Source: Allostella vacuolata (GTDB lineage Bacteria; Pseudomonadota; Alphaproteobacteria; ATCC43930; Allostellaceae). Taken from it: DNA of 64,000 nt. The notes under the pieces are model-generated. The model worked only from the letters and a program-made list of their open reading frames with translations. It was not told where the DNA came from and ran no database searches. The stretch lies in contig AP019702.1 in assembly GCA_006739055.1 (NCBI GenBank), forward strand, positions 5,357,388 to 5,421,387, written 5' to 3'. Of this stretch, positions 30,298-39,846 are shown one piece after another. The first letter of the stretch is position 1. Every line of letters begins with the position of its first letter. The position numbers and the translations under genes are program-made.

Positions 30298-31035
30298 ATG
30301 GCCGTCGTCGACTATGCCCGGCACCTGGACCGGCAGCTGGCAGAGCTGCGCAGCGCGCGCAAGGTCGAGCGCACCCGCCTGCGCCTGGAGATCGCGACGG
30401 CCGAGCTGCTGGCGCGCACGACCTATGCCCGCCTGACGGTGGACGAGATCACCGAGGCGGCGGGCCTGGCGCACGGCACCTTCTATCGCTACTACGCCGG
30501 CAAGCACGAGATCGTGCTGGCGGTGCTGCGCGGCTTCCTCGGCTCGATCCGCGGCATGCGGGAATCGCTGTCGAAGGTGGCCGACCCCTACGAGGCGATC
30601 CATGCCGCCAACCGCCACTATGTCGAAGTGTACCGCCACAATGTCGGCCTGATGCGCTGCCTGCTGACGCTGCGCACCGACGACCCGCTGGTGGCGGAGG
30701 CCGGCAGCCAGGCCGACGCGGGCCTGGTCGCGCGGGTGATCCGCAGCATCGCCCGCTTCGGGGCCCCCGCCTCGCGCCTGCCGCTGCGCCAGCAGGAGCT
30801 GCTGATCCACGCCGTGATTGGCACCGTGGATGCCCTGCTGCGCAAGGTCTACGGCGCCTCGGAGCCGCCTCTCGCCCGCTTCGCCGACGACCCGGAGGCG
30901 ATCACCCGGGCGCTGACCGACATCTGGTTCCGGGCGCTCTATGCCCCCGGCCCGGCGGCCGCGGCCCCTATCGCGCCCGCCACCGCTGGGTCCGCCGCAG
31001 GAGCACGCCGGAAACGAGCGTCTCGGCCAGCTTGA
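30298..31035 (+). CDS. TetR-family transcriptional regulator
   Basis: This is a DNA-binding regulator of 245 residues. The helix-turn-helix is LTVDEITEAAGLAHGTFYRYYAGKHEIV near residues 42-69, with a helical ligand-binding domain after it. I chose ATG 30298, preceded by GGAGGG; the frame to 30244 lacks a ribosome-binding site. It is divergent from the PotABCD-type importer series and probably controls it. The C-terminal tail is Ala/Arg-rich, and its last 68 bases overlap the opposing permease gene. Confidence 0.88.
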   Translation: MAVVDYARHLDRQLAELRSARKVERTRLRLEIATAELLARTTYARLTVDEITEAAGLAHGTFYRYYAGKHEIVLAVLRGFLGSIRGMRESLSKVADPYEAIHAANRHYVEVYRHNVGLMRCLLTLRTDDPLVAEAGSQADAGLVARVIRSIARFGAPASRLPLRQQELLIHAVIGTVDALLRKVYGASEPPLARFADDPEAITRALTDIWFRALYAPGPAAAAPIAPATAGSAAGARRKRASRPA

Positions 31036-32653
31036 CCGTCGCCGAGGTGGCGGTGACCACCACCGCCATGGCCGCAGCGGCGGCGATCGCCCCGCTGTCG
31101 TTCATGTTGACGATGGCGACCGAGGCCAGCTTGGTCTGGGCGGTGTAGATGAAGATCACCGCCGACACGGTGGTCATGGCGTTCACGAACAGGTAGATCG
31201 CGATGTTGATGATCGCCGGCAGGCAGACCGGCACCGTCACCTTGAGGAAGGTGCGCCAGAAGGGCACCTGGAGCGAGGCCGACACCGCCTCGAACTCCGG
31301 GTCGAGCTGCTTCAGCGCGGTCGTCGCGGTCAGGTGCGCCACCGTGTAGAAATGCGCGATGGTGCAGATGACGAGCAGCGCCATGGTGCCGTAGAGGAAG
31401 CCCAGCGGGTTGCCCGGCGCGTTGAAGAAGAAGACATAGGCCAGCCCCAGCACCAGCCCCGGCACCGCGAGCGGGACCATCGCCATCAGGTGGACGACCT
31501 GCCGGCCGGCCCCCTTGCCCTTCTCGACCAGGTAGGCGCCGGTGAAGACCACGGCGGTCCCGATGATCGCGGTGGCCGCGGCCATCTTCAGGCTGTTCCA
31601 GTAGGACCGCCAGCCGTCGGCATCGTAGTCGTCGAAGATGTAGTTGGCGAAGCCGAGCGACAGGTTGTAGGGCCACAGCTTGACCAGGGACGCGAAGATC
31701 GCCGTCCCGAGAATGCCCAGGATCACGAAGCCGACCGCGGCGCAGAAGGCCAGCATGGCGCGGTCGCGGCCCGCCTGGGGCTGCGGGATCAGCGGCACCG
31801 ACCGGGCGCCGAGCAGGGCCACCTGCCGGCGCTGCACCAGCCGGTCGACCACGAACGACGCCAGCGCCGGGATCACCAGGATGACCGCCACCACGGCGCC
31901 CATCTGGAAGTTCTGCTGCCCCATTACCTGCTTGTAGACGTCGGTGGCCAGGACGTTGAAGCGGCCGCCGATGACCACGGGGATGCCGAAATCGGTCATC
32001 ACCAGGGTGAAGACGACGAAGCTGGCGCTGGCCAGCCCGTACTTGGCGCTGGGCAGGGTGACGGTGAAGAAGACCCGGCGGCGGTTGGTGCCGAGCGACT
32101 GCGCCGCCTCGTAGAGCCGGGCGTCGGCCAGGGAGAGGGCCGTGGTCAGGATCAGGACCGCGTGGGGAAAGCAGTAGAAGACCTGGCCCATGACGATGCC
32201 GATCGGGCCGTAGATCGTCTCGCCCAGCAGCAGGCCGCGGATCATGCCCTGGTTGCCGAAGAGATAGACCAGCGCGATCGCCGGCAGCATCGACGGCGAC
32301 AGGATCGGCACCAGCGCGATCCCCGCCAGCAGCTTCTTGCCCGGCACGCAGGTACGCGTCAGCGCATAGGCGTAGACGAAGGCGAGCGGCACCACGAGCA
32401 GCGTCGTCATGCCGGCGACGAAGAGGCTGTTCAGGATCGAATCGGCCAGGCTCGGCGTGGCGAAGAAGCGGACATAGTTGGCAAGGCCGACGAATGCGCC
32501 CGAGCGGTCCTCGAAGCTCTTCGACAGGATCGACCACAGCGGCAGCAGGATGGCGAGGAACAGGGCGAGCGCGATCCCGGCGACGCCGGCCCGCATCACC
32601 CACGCGTCGCGGTCGATGCCCGGCCGGCGGCCGCCCTCCGCCAGGACGGTCAA
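30968..32653 (-). CDS. Double-module ABC permease, putative 2-aminoethylphosphonate type
   Basis: This is an inner-membrane permease of 561 residues holding two binding-protein-dependent transport modules in one chain, each with its own EAA loop (EAAQSLGTNRRRVFFTVTLP and EAVSASLQVPFWRTFLKVTV), about 12 hydrophobic segments in all. The architecture is shared by FbpB iron permeases and by putative 2-aminoethylphosphonate permeases (PhnU2-like); the binding protein favours the latter. It overlaps the ATPase stop by 4 bases and the TetR gene 3' end by 68 bases. Confidence 0.88.
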   Translation of the reverse strand: MTVLAEGGRRPGIDRDAWVMRAGVAGIALALFLAILLPLWSILSKSFEDRSGAFVGLANYVRFFATPSLADSILNSLFVAGMTTLLVVPLAFVYAYALTRTCVPGKKLLAGIALVPILSPSMLPAIALVYLFGNQGMIRGLLLGETIYGPIGIVMGQVFYCFPHAVLILTTALSLADARLYEAAQSLGTNRRRVFFTVTLPSAKYGLASASFVVFTLVMTDFGIPVVIGGRFNVLATDVYKQVMGQQNFQMGAVVAVILVIPALASFVVDRLVQRRQVALLGARSVPLIPQPQAGRDRAMLAFCAAVGFVILGILGTAIFASLVKLWPYNLSLGFANYIFDDYDADGWRSYWNSLKMAAATAIIGTAVVFTGAYLVEKGKGAGRQVVHLMAMVPLAVPGLVLGLAYVFFFNAPGNPLGFLYGTMALLVICTIAHFYTVAHLTATTALKQLDPEFEAVSASLQVPFWRTFLKVTVPVCLPAIINIAIYLFVNAMTTVSAVIFIYTAQTKLASVAIVNMNDSGAIAAAAAMAVVVTATSATVKLAETLVSGVLLRRTQRWRAR

Positions 32654-33759
32654 GCGGGCGCCCCGGGGAAGAGCCGCAGCCGGTCCGGCGGCAGGGCCAC
32701 GGTGATGGCGCGGCCGCTGGCCAGCCCGAGGTCGGTCACCGCGTTGAGCGAGAAGTCCGCCACCACCGGCATCGCCGGCAGGGTCGGAATGTGCAGCCTG
32801 GCCCGCACCACGGGCCCGAGGAACTCCGTCGCCGCGATGGTCGCCTCGAAGGCGTTGGGCGTGTCGCGGCCGACGTTGCGGATGATGAAGTCCTCGGGCC
32901 GGGCGCAGATGGTGCAGGCGGCGCCCCGCTCCAGCGCATCCTCGGCCACGCGGAAGTCGAGCGCCCCCAGCCGCACCCGGCCCGGGTCAGACTTGGTGCC
33001 GGTCAGGAAGTTCATCGTGCCGACGAAGCCGGCGACGAACAGGCTGGCCGGGGTGCGGTAGATCGCGTCGGGGGTGTCGACCTGCTCGATGTGCCCGTGA
33101 TTCATCACCACGATCCGGTCGGCTACGGAGATCGCCTCCTCCTGATCGTGGGTGACCATGATCGTGGTGACGCCCAGACGCCGTTGCAGCTCCTTGATCT
33201 CGCCGCGCAGCCGGAGGCGGACCCGGGCGTCCAGCGCCGACAGGGGCTCGTCGAGCAGCAGCAGGCCGGGCGAGGTGGCGAGCGCGCGGGCGAGCGCCAC
33301 CCGCTGCTGCTGGCCGCCCGAAAGCTGCGCCGGGTATTTGGGCCCGCTGTCCGGCAGGCCGATCATCGCCAGCAGCTCCTGCACCCGGGCCGCGATCGCC
33401 GGGCGCTTCATGCGCCGGTTGACGAGGCCATAGCCGACATTCTCCGCGACCGTGAGGTTCGGGAAGAGGGCATAGGACTGGAAGACGATGCCGTAGTCGC
33501 GCTGCGCGGGCGGGAGGCGCGAGATGTCGCGCCCCGCCTGGATGATCTGGCCGCCGGTCTGCGGGTCGAGACCCGCGATCGCCCGCAACAGCGTGGTCTT
33601 GCCGCAGCCCGACGGGCCCAGGAAGCAGACGAACTCCCCCTCCTGGATGGTCAGGTCGATGCCGGACAGCGCGGTGAAGCTGCCGAAGCGCTTCTCCAGC
33701 CCGGCGACGCGAAGATAGGGCCGGCGCCCTTCGGCGCCGGCCTGGGTGGCGATCGCCAC
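32650..33759 (-). CDS. ABC ATP-binding protein, putative 2-aminoethylphosphonate type
   Basis: This is a 369-residue importer ATPase with Walker A GPSGCGKTT, signature LSGGQQQRVALARA, Walker B LLLLDEPLSALD, switch MVTHDQ and a TOBE-like C-terminus. It starts 15 bases after the binding-protein gene and overlaps the permease start by 4 bases, so the three form one operon. Family precedent is PhnT2-like; iron(III) transport remains an alternative. Confidence 0.9.
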   Translation of the reverse strand: MAIATQAGAEGRRPYLRVAGLEKRFGSFTALSGIDLTIQEGEFVCFLGPSGCGKTTLLRAIAGLDPQTGGQIIQAGRDISRLPPAQRDYGIVFQSYALFPNLTVAENVGYGLVNRRMKRPAIAARVQELLAMIGLPDSGPKYPAQLSGGQQQRVALARALATSPGLLLLDEPLSALDARVRLRLRGEIKELQRRLGVTTIMVTHDQEEAISVADRIVVMNHGHIEQVDTPDAIYRTPASLFVAGFVGTMNFLTGTKSDPGRVRLGALDFRVAEDALERGAACTICARPEDFIIRNVGRDTPNAFEATIAATEFLGPVVRARLHIPTLPAMPVVADFSLNAVTDLGLASGRAITVALPPDRLRLFPGAPA

Positions 33760-33774
33760 GGGAACGATACCTTC

Positions 33775-34815
33775 CTACTTGGCCTTCGGCGCCGACTTGC
33801 CGTCGTAGCGCTTCGTCCATTCCGCCAGGATCGCCTCGCGATTCTTGGCAGAGAAGGCGAAGTCGTTCTTGATCATCTTCGCCTCGGCATCCTTCGGGTA
33901 GTTCGGCACTTCCTTGCTCACGCCGGGATAGGCGACGACGCCGAAATAGTTGTTGAAGAGGGTGTTGGCCTCCTTGGTGGCGGTCCAGTCCAGCAGCTTC
34001 TTCGCCGCCTCGAGGTTCTTCGTGCCCTTGTGGATGGCCGATGCCTCGAGGTCCCAGCCCACGCCTTCCGACGGCAGGATCACCTCGATCGGCGCGCCCT
34101 TGGTCTTCTCCTGGGATGCCCGATACTCGAACGAGATGCCGACGACGTATTCGCCGCGGGCCGCCTGGACGCACGGGGCGGAGCCGGAATGGGTATAGAC
34201 GGCGATGTTCTGGTGCAGGCCGTCCATGTACTTCCAGCCCTCGGCCTCGCCCTTCGACTGCAGCCAGCCGCTGACCGACAGGAAGCCCGTGCCCGACGAG
34301 GCCGGGTTCGGCATCACCACCTGGCCGCGATATACCGGCTTCAACAGGTCGGCCCAGCTGGTCGGCTGGGGGATGTTCTTCTTCTGGCCTTCGACCGTGT
34401 TGTAGCAGACCGCCGACATGTAGGCGTCCATGCCGATCCAGGCCGGCGGGTTCTTGGCGTCGCGGAAGGCCGGGCGCAGCGCATCAGCGCCCTTGACCGC
34501 GTAGGGCTCGATCATCCCCTCGTTCTCGAACAGGATGAGGCTGGTGACAGCCACGCCCATGATCACGTCGGCCTTGGGGTTGGACTTCTCGGCGAGCAGG
34601 CGGGCGGTGATGACGCCGGTCGAATCCCGGACCCAGACGATCTCGACGTCCGGGTTGGCCTTCTCGAAGGCCACCTTGTAGGGGCGGAGCTGCTCGTTCT
34701 CGAGCGCCGTGTAGACCGTCAGCTGGGTCTTCGCCGCCGCCGCCGATAGCCCGGCGCCGAGCAGCACCGACAGCGCGACGCCGGTCGCCACCAATCCCTT
34801 GCCTGTGTTCTTCAT
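33775..34815 (-). CDS. Periplasmic binding protein, putative 2-aminoethylphosphonate-binding
   Basis: This is a type 2 periplasmic binding protein of 346 residues with a Sec signal peptide (MKNTGKGLVATGVALSVLLG then GLSAAAAK). The mature start TVYTALENEQLRPYKVAFEK and WVRDSTGVITARLLAEK are what I associate with the putative 2-aminoethylphosphonate-binding group (PhnS2/AepX-like) rather than with FbpA. No phosphonate-degrading gene (phnW, phnX, phnY or phnA) is in the window, so the ligand is inferred from similarity alone. Confidence 0.87.
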   Translation of the reverse strand: MKNTGKGLVATGVALSVLLGAGLSAAAAKTQLTVYTALENEQLRPYKVAFEKANPDVEIVWVRDSTGVITARLLAEKSNPKADVIMGVAVTSLILFENEGMIEPYAVKGADALRPAFRDAKNPPAWIGMDAYMSAVCYNTVEGQKKNIPQPTSWADLLKPVYRGQVVMPNPASSGTGFLSVSGWLQSKGEAEGWKYMDGLHQNIAVYTHSGSAPCVQAARGEYVVGISFEYRASQEKTKGAPIEVILPSEGVGWDLEASAIHKGTKNLEAAKKLLDWTATKEANTLFNNYFGVVAYPGVSKEVPNYPKDAEAKMIKNDFAFSAKNREAILAEWTKRYDGKSAPKAK

Positions 34816-34900
34816 TGTGGGGTCCCTGCCTTCAGCTGATTTCGTGGCCCGATCGAGGCACGCTCCATGCCAATCCGAACCGACTGGCTCTGGGCGGCGA

Positions 34901-34936
34901 TCATGCCCCGGGATCATGAAGCTTTTTCGGGCATGA
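34901..34936. promoter_or_regulatory. Inverted repeat in the 321-base divergent region
   Basis: Perfect 8-base arms TCATGCCC (34901-34908) and GGGCATGA (34929-34936) are 20 bases apart, with GATCATG also repeated directly at 34899 and 34912. The element sits 86-121 bases upstream of the phosphonate-type binding-protein gene and is a candidate operator. The rest of 34816-35136 holds a candidate promoter for the Liv-type operon and no gene I can support. Confidence 0.35.
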
Positions 34937-35021
34937 ATCATCGCCTGTTTTGGACCGGCGATAGATCTGCCGGCTGGATACCCGCCTTCGACGGGACCTA
35001 TCGCGGGTTCGGCGCAACCGC

Positions 35022-35050
35022 TTGACGCCACGAAGCTCCGCCCGCTAGCG
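35022..35050 (+). promoter_or_regulatory. Candidate promoter of the Liv-type operon
   Basis: TTGACG (35022-35027), a 17-base spacer and CTAGCG (35045-35050) match the alphaproteobacterial housekeeping pattern well. It lies 87 bases before the binding-protein ATG. Confidence 0.45.
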
Positions 35051-35136
35051 TCGAAACCGACGAATGGACAAGACCGACCGATGCGCCCGGATAGGGTGCA
35101 GCCGAGCCGGCAGCCATAGCTGGGAGGGAAACGATC

Positions 35137-36435
35137 ATGCGCAGCGGTCTGCTCGCGACGGCGGGGCTTGCCGTCAGCCTTGGGTTTGGTGGCCTGTCCG
35201 GGGCCGTGGCCCAGGATATCCGCATCGGGGTGCTCTACGACCTGTCGGGGCCGCTGGCCGCCGCCGGCTCGGTCGCGTCGGCAGTCGGCGCCAACATCGC
35301 CATCGAGATGGTGAACGAGAAGGGCGGCGTCCTGGGCAAGCACAAGATCGTGCCGATCGCGGCCGACGCCCAGAGCAAGGCCGACGTCGCCATCAACGAG
35401 GCCGAACGGCTGCTGAGCCAGGAGAAGGCCGACGTCCTGCTGGGCGTCTTCTCGTCCGCCCACGCGGTGCCGATCGCCCAGCGGGTCGACAACCAGAAGA
35501 AGATCTTCTGGATCACCACCGCCATCGCCACCGCGGTCGTGAAGGACCGCAACCTGCAGTACACGTTCCGCGCCCAGGTCCATTCCGACCAGTTCGGGGC
35601 CGCCTCGACCGCCTTCATCGCCGAGGTCGCCAAGTCCAAGCTCGGCATGGACGCCAAGGACGTGAAGGTCGCGATCATCTACGAGGACGGACCCTATGGC
35701 GTGGGCGTGGCCAGCGCCAACGAATCCGGCGCCAAGCAGCAGGGCATGCAGATCGTCCTCAAGGAGGGCTATGCCGCCACCTCGCCCGACCTGTCGTCGC
35801 TGGTGACCAAGCTGCGCCGCGCCCGGCCGGACGTGATCCTGCATACCGGCTACAACCCCGACATCACCCTGCTGCTGCGCCAGTCGCGCGAGCAGGGGCT
35901 GCGCTTCAAGGCCCTGATCGGCCATGGCGCCGGCTACGGCCAGATCGACAAGCTGGTGGAGACCTTCGGCAAGGATGTCGACCACATCTTCAACGTCGAC
36001 CCGGTCGCGGCCCAGCTGCTCGACCCCAAGTCCCTCAAGCCCGGGATCGGCGACCTGACCGCCGAGATGGTCCGGCGGTACAAGGAGAAGACGGGGGCCA
36101 AGGAGGTTCCGCCGCACGCCAGCATGGGCTTCAACCAGACCTGGGTCCTGCTCGACACCGTGCTGCCAGCGGCGATCCAGAAGCATGGCGGCTTCGGCGC
36201 CGACGCGATCCGCAAGGCCGCGCTCGAGGTGGACATTCCCGAGGGCGGCACCGTCCAGGGCTATGGCGTGAAGTTCTTCCCGCCCGGCACCCCGCTCGCC
36301 GGCCAGAACGAGCGCTCCAGCCCGGTCGTCATGCAGTATGTGGGCGGCGTGACGAAGATCGCCTGGCCGACCGCGTTGCGCACGATCGACCCGGTCATCC
36401 CGCTGCCCGCCTCCTCGCCCTACGCGGCCCGCTAG
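35137..36435 (+). CDS. Branched-chain amino acid-type ABC substrate-binding protein (LivK-like)
   Basis: This is a type 1 periplasmic binding protein of 432 residues. The signal peptide ends around GAVAQ, and the mature protein starts DIRIGVLYDLSGPLAAAGS, the classic LivK-family opening. GPYGVGVASANESGAKQQGM and the LRRARPDVILHTGYN segment follow. The ligand (amino acid, amide or aromatic acid) cannot be read from sequence. ATG 35137 has GGGAGG upstream. It heads a run of eight same-strand ORFs. Confidence 0.9.
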   Translation: MRSGLLATAGLAVSLGFGGLSGAVAQDIRIGVLYDLSGPLAAAGSVASAVGANIAIEMVNEKGGVLGKHKIVPIAADAQSKADVAINEAERLLSQEKADVLLGVFSSAHAVPIAQRVDNQKKIFWITTAIATAVVKDRNLQYTFRAQVHSDQFGAASTAFIAEVAKSKLGMDAKDVKVAIIYEDGPYGVGVASANESGAKQQGMQIVLKEGYAATSPDLSSLVTKLRRARPDVILHTGYNPDITLLLRQSREQGLRFKALIGHGAGYGQIDKLVETFGKDVDHIFNVDPVAAQLLDPKSLKPGIGDLTAEMVRRYKEKTGAKEVPPHASMGFNQTWVLLDTVLPAAIQKHGGFGADAIRKAALEVDIPEGGTVQGYGVKFFPPGTPLAGQNERSSPVVMQYVGGVTKIAWPTALRTIDPVIPLPASSPYAAR

Positions 36436-36464
36436 GGGAGGCGGCGCACGACCAGGACTGCCCC

Positions 36465-37196
36465 ATGCTCGAGGTGGAAGGGCTCACACGGACCTTCGGC
36501 GGGTTCGTGGCCGTCAACCAGGTGTCCTTCTCGGTCGCCCAGGGAGAGATCCTTGGGCTGATCGGGCCCAACGGGTCGGGCAAGAGCACGACCTTCAACC
36601 TGATCTCGGGCGCGCTTGCGCCGACCCGGGGATCCATCCGCTTCGAGGGGACGGAGCTGGGCGGGCGGACCGCGAGCGACATCGTCCATCGCGGGCTGGC
36701 CCGGACCTTCCAGATCCCGCGCCCGTTCCGCCGCCTGTCGATCCTGGAGAACGCGGTCGTCGCAGCCCATTTCGGCCGGGCCGGCCGCATCGACCGCGCC
36801 ACCGCCGAGGAGCGGGCGCGGGCGGCGCTGGCCCTGGTCGGGCTGCCGACCGATCCGGACGCCGCCGTCGACGGGCTGGGCGCGGCCGGGCTGAAAAAGC
36901 TGGAGCTGGCGCGCGCGCTCGCCACCCAGCCCCGGCTGCTGCTGGCCGACGAGAGCCTGGGCGGACTCGACTATTCGGAAATGCAGCAGGCGGCCGACAT
37001 GCTGCGCCGGGTGCGCGGCGAGATGGGGATCACCATCGTCTGGGTCGAGCACATCATGGGCGTGCTGATGAAGGTGGTCGACCGGGTGATGGTCCTGCAC
37101 CACGGCGAGAAGGTGGCCGACGGCCTGCCGGCCGAGGTGGTGCGCGATCCCCGGGTGATCGAGGTCTATCTCGGCCGCGACCATGCTGCTCACTAA
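36465..37196 (+). CDS. ABC ATP-binding protein (LivG-like)
   Basis: This is a cytosolic ATPase of 243 residues. Walker A is GPNGSGKST, followed by RGLARTFQIPRPFRRLSILEN typical of LivG, with Walker B LLLADESLGGLD and VWVEHIMG. The signature loop reads LGAAGLKKLELARA, an unusual form in place of LSxGxQR. ATG 36465 lies 29 bases after the binding-protein stop; the longer frame from 35064 is a shadow. Confidence 0.9.
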   Translation: MLEVEGLTRTFGGFVAVNQVSFSVAQGEILGLIGPNGSGKSTTFNLISGALAPTRGSIRFEGTELGGRTASDIVHRGLARTFQIPRPFRRLSILENAVVAAHFGRAGRIDRATAEERARAALALVGLPTDPDAAVDGLGAAGLKKLELARALATQPRLLLADESLGGLDYSEMQQAADMLRRVRGEMGITIVWVEHIMGVLMKVVDRVMVLHHGEKVADGLPAEVVRDPRVIEVYLGRDHAAH

Positions 37197-37213
37197 GACA
37201 AGCGGGCATTGAG

Positions 37214-37924
<711 letters not shown>

Positions 37925-37937
37925 GGAGGGCCGCCCC

Positions 37938-38798
37938 ATGGACATCTTCCTGGTCGAGGCGATCGTCAACGGCATCCTGCTGGGCGGCATCCTCGCCCTG
38001 CTGGCGCTCGGCCTCAACCTCATCTTCGGCGTCATCGACGTCGTCTGGATCGCCTACGCCGAGCTGGTGATGTGCGGCATGTACGCGATCTACTGGCTCT
38101 ATGCCGTGCACGGCGTGCCGCTGCCGATCGCGGCCCCCATCGCCATCGTCTTCGTGGCGATCCTGGGGGTGCTGGTCCACAAGCTGATCATCTCCCCGAT
38201 CCTGGGCTCGGCGCCGATCAACCAGCTGCTGGCGACGGGCGGCCTGCTGTTCTTCCTGCAGAGTTTCGCCACGCTGCTGTTCGGGGCGGACTTCCGCAAC
38301 ATCGGCCTGCGCCTGCCGATCGTCGAGGTGGGCGAGCTGTTCGTCAGCTTCGCCCGGCTGCTCGCCTTCGGGGTGGCGCTGCTCGGCATGCTCGGGCTGT
38401 GGCTGTTCCTGAAGCGCACCTATGTCGGCACCGCGATCCGCGCCATCGCCCAGGACCGGGAGATCATGGTGCTGATGGGGGTCGACCCGTCCCGCGTGTA
38501 CCTGATCACGTCGGCCCTGGGTGGCGGGCTGGCCGGGCTGGCGTCGGCCCTGCTGGTGCTGCAGTACGACGTCCACCCCTTCATCGGCCTGTCCTTCGGC
38601 CCGATCACCTTCATGATCTGCGTCCTGGGCGGGCTCGGCAGCATGGTCGGCGGCTTCATCGCCGCCTTCATCATGAGCCAGATCATATCGGTCGGCGGCT
38701 TCTACACCTCGATCGAGCTGTCCTACGTGCTGGCCTTCCTGCTCTTCATCGTCATGATCTTCGTGCGGCCGCAGGGCCTGTTCGGGGTGAAGTCGTGA
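37938..38798 (+). CDS. Branched-chain amino acid-type ABC permease (LivH-like)
   Basis: This is an inner-membrane permease of 286 residues with about eight hydrophobic segments. It opens MDIFLVEAIVNGILLGGILA and contains AIAQDREIMVLMGV, the LivH cytoplasmic-loop pattern. ATG 37938 is 13 bases after the LivF-like stop, with GGAGGG upstream. Its stop overlaps the GTG of the next permease (GTGA). Confidence 0.92.
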   Translation: MDIFLVEAIVNGILLGGILALLALGLNLIFGVIDVVWIAYAELVMCGMYAIYWLYAVHGVPLPIAAPIAIVFVAILGVLVHKLIISPILGSAPINQLLATGGLLFFLQSFATLLFGADFRNIGLRLPIVEVGELFVSFARLLAFGVALLGMLGLWLFLKRTYVGTAIRAIAQDREIMVLMGVDPSRVYLITSALGGGLAGLASALLVLQYDVHPFIGLSFGPITFMICVLGGLGSMVGGFIAAFIMSQIISVGGFYTSIELSYVLAFLLFIVMIFVRPQGLFGVKS

Positions 38799-39745
38799 AG
38801 CCCGGCTGGATCCTGCTCGGCCTGGCGCTGCTGCTGCCGCCGTTCCTGCCGATCTCCGACTACACGCTGCATATCATCATCCTCGTCCTGCTCTGGGCCT
38901 TCGTCTACACGAGCTGGACGGTGATGGGCCGGTTCGGCCTGGTCTCGCTCGGCCACGGTGCCTTCCTCGGCCTCGGCACCTACACCACGGCGCTGCTGTG
39001 GAACCATTACGGCCTGTCGCCCTGGCTCGGCCTGCCGCTCGGCGTCATCGTCGCGGTCGCGGTCGCGCTGGTGATCGGCTACCCCTGCTCGCGCCTCAAG
39101 GTGGTCGGGCACTATTTCGCCCTGGTGACCCTGGCGCTGACCGAGGTCGTGCGGCTGTCGATCGTCGCCTGGCGCGACGTGACCGGCGGGTCGCTCGGCA
39201 TGACCCCGAACACGGTGCCGCCCAACAGCTTCGAGGCGATGCAGTTCACCCGCTTCACCTGGTACTGGGTGGCGCTCGCGGCCTGGGCGATCGGCCTCTA
39301 TGTCTGGCACCGGGTCGACCGCAGCATGACCCGGGCGGCGATGGACGCCATCTCCGACGACGAGACGGCGGCGGCCGCGGTCGGCATCGACGTTACCCGG
39401 CAGAAGCTGGCGGTGACGACCATCAGCGCCGCGATGACGGCAGTCGGCGGCGCGCTGATCGGCCAGTACCAGATGTACCTCAACCCCGAGACGATGGCCG
39501 GCGTCGGCGTCTCACTGCAGATCGTCTTCGCCGCCATTTCCGGCGGGATGTACGTCATCCTCGGGCCGACCGTCGGGGCTGTCCTGACGATCGTCCTGCA
39601 GGAATTCCTGCGGATCCTGTTCGGCACCCGCTTCATCGGCGCCGCCGCCACCATCTACGGGATCATGCTGATCCTCTTCATCATCTTCATGCCGACCGGT
39701 ATCTGCGGGGTGATCGTGGACAAGCTGCGGAAGCGTCGCGCGTGA
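38795..39745 (+). CDS. Branched-chain amino acid-type ABC permease (LivM-like)
   Basis: This is an inner-membrane permease of 316 residues. It has GRFGLVSLGHGAFLGLGTYT, a hallmark of LivM, and DDETAAAAVGIDVTRQKLAV in the ATPase-contact loop. The GTG start at 38795 overlaps the LivH-like stop by 4 bases, consistent with coupled translation. Its own stop overlaps the GTG of a tiny ORF in the same way. Confidence 0.92.
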   Translation: MKPGWILLGLALLLPPFLPISDYTLHIIILVLLWAFVYTSWTVMGRFGLVSLGHGAFLGLGTYTTALLWNHYGLSPWLGLPLGVIVAVAVALVIGYPCSRLKVVGHYFALVTLALTEVVRLSIVAWRDVTGGSLGMTPNTVPPNSFEAMQFTRFTWYWVALAAWAIGLYVWHRVDRSMTRAAMDAISDDETAAAAVGIDVTRQKLAVTTISAAMTAVGGALIGQYQMYLNPETMAGVGVSLQIVFAAISGGMYVILGPTVGAVLTIVLQEFLRILFGTRFIGAAATIYGIMLILFIIFMPTGICGVIVDKLRKRRA

Positions 39746-39846
39746 GCCTCGTTGGGAACGAACGGACCAAGCTGCTCGCCAACGCGCTCAACTCGGCGGG
39801 CGCCCTGCATGGGGCGACGCGCATTCTCGGAGGGCTTCACGAGTGA
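39742..39846 (+). CDS. Tiny ORF 1 (34 residues), probable small protein
   Basis: This frame is too short for normal gene calling. It starts with GTG overlapping the LivM-like stop (GTGA) and encodes MSLVGNERTKLLANALNSAG plus 14 more residues. The NERTKLLANALN stretch resembles, from memory, the start of short alphaproteobacterial proteins of unknown function; those I recall continue into a membrane helix that is missing here. Its stop again overlaps the next GTG. Four successive 4-base overlaps make chance unlikely, but expression is not shown. Confidence 0.55.
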   Translation: MSLVGNERTKLLANALNSAGALHGATRILGGLHE

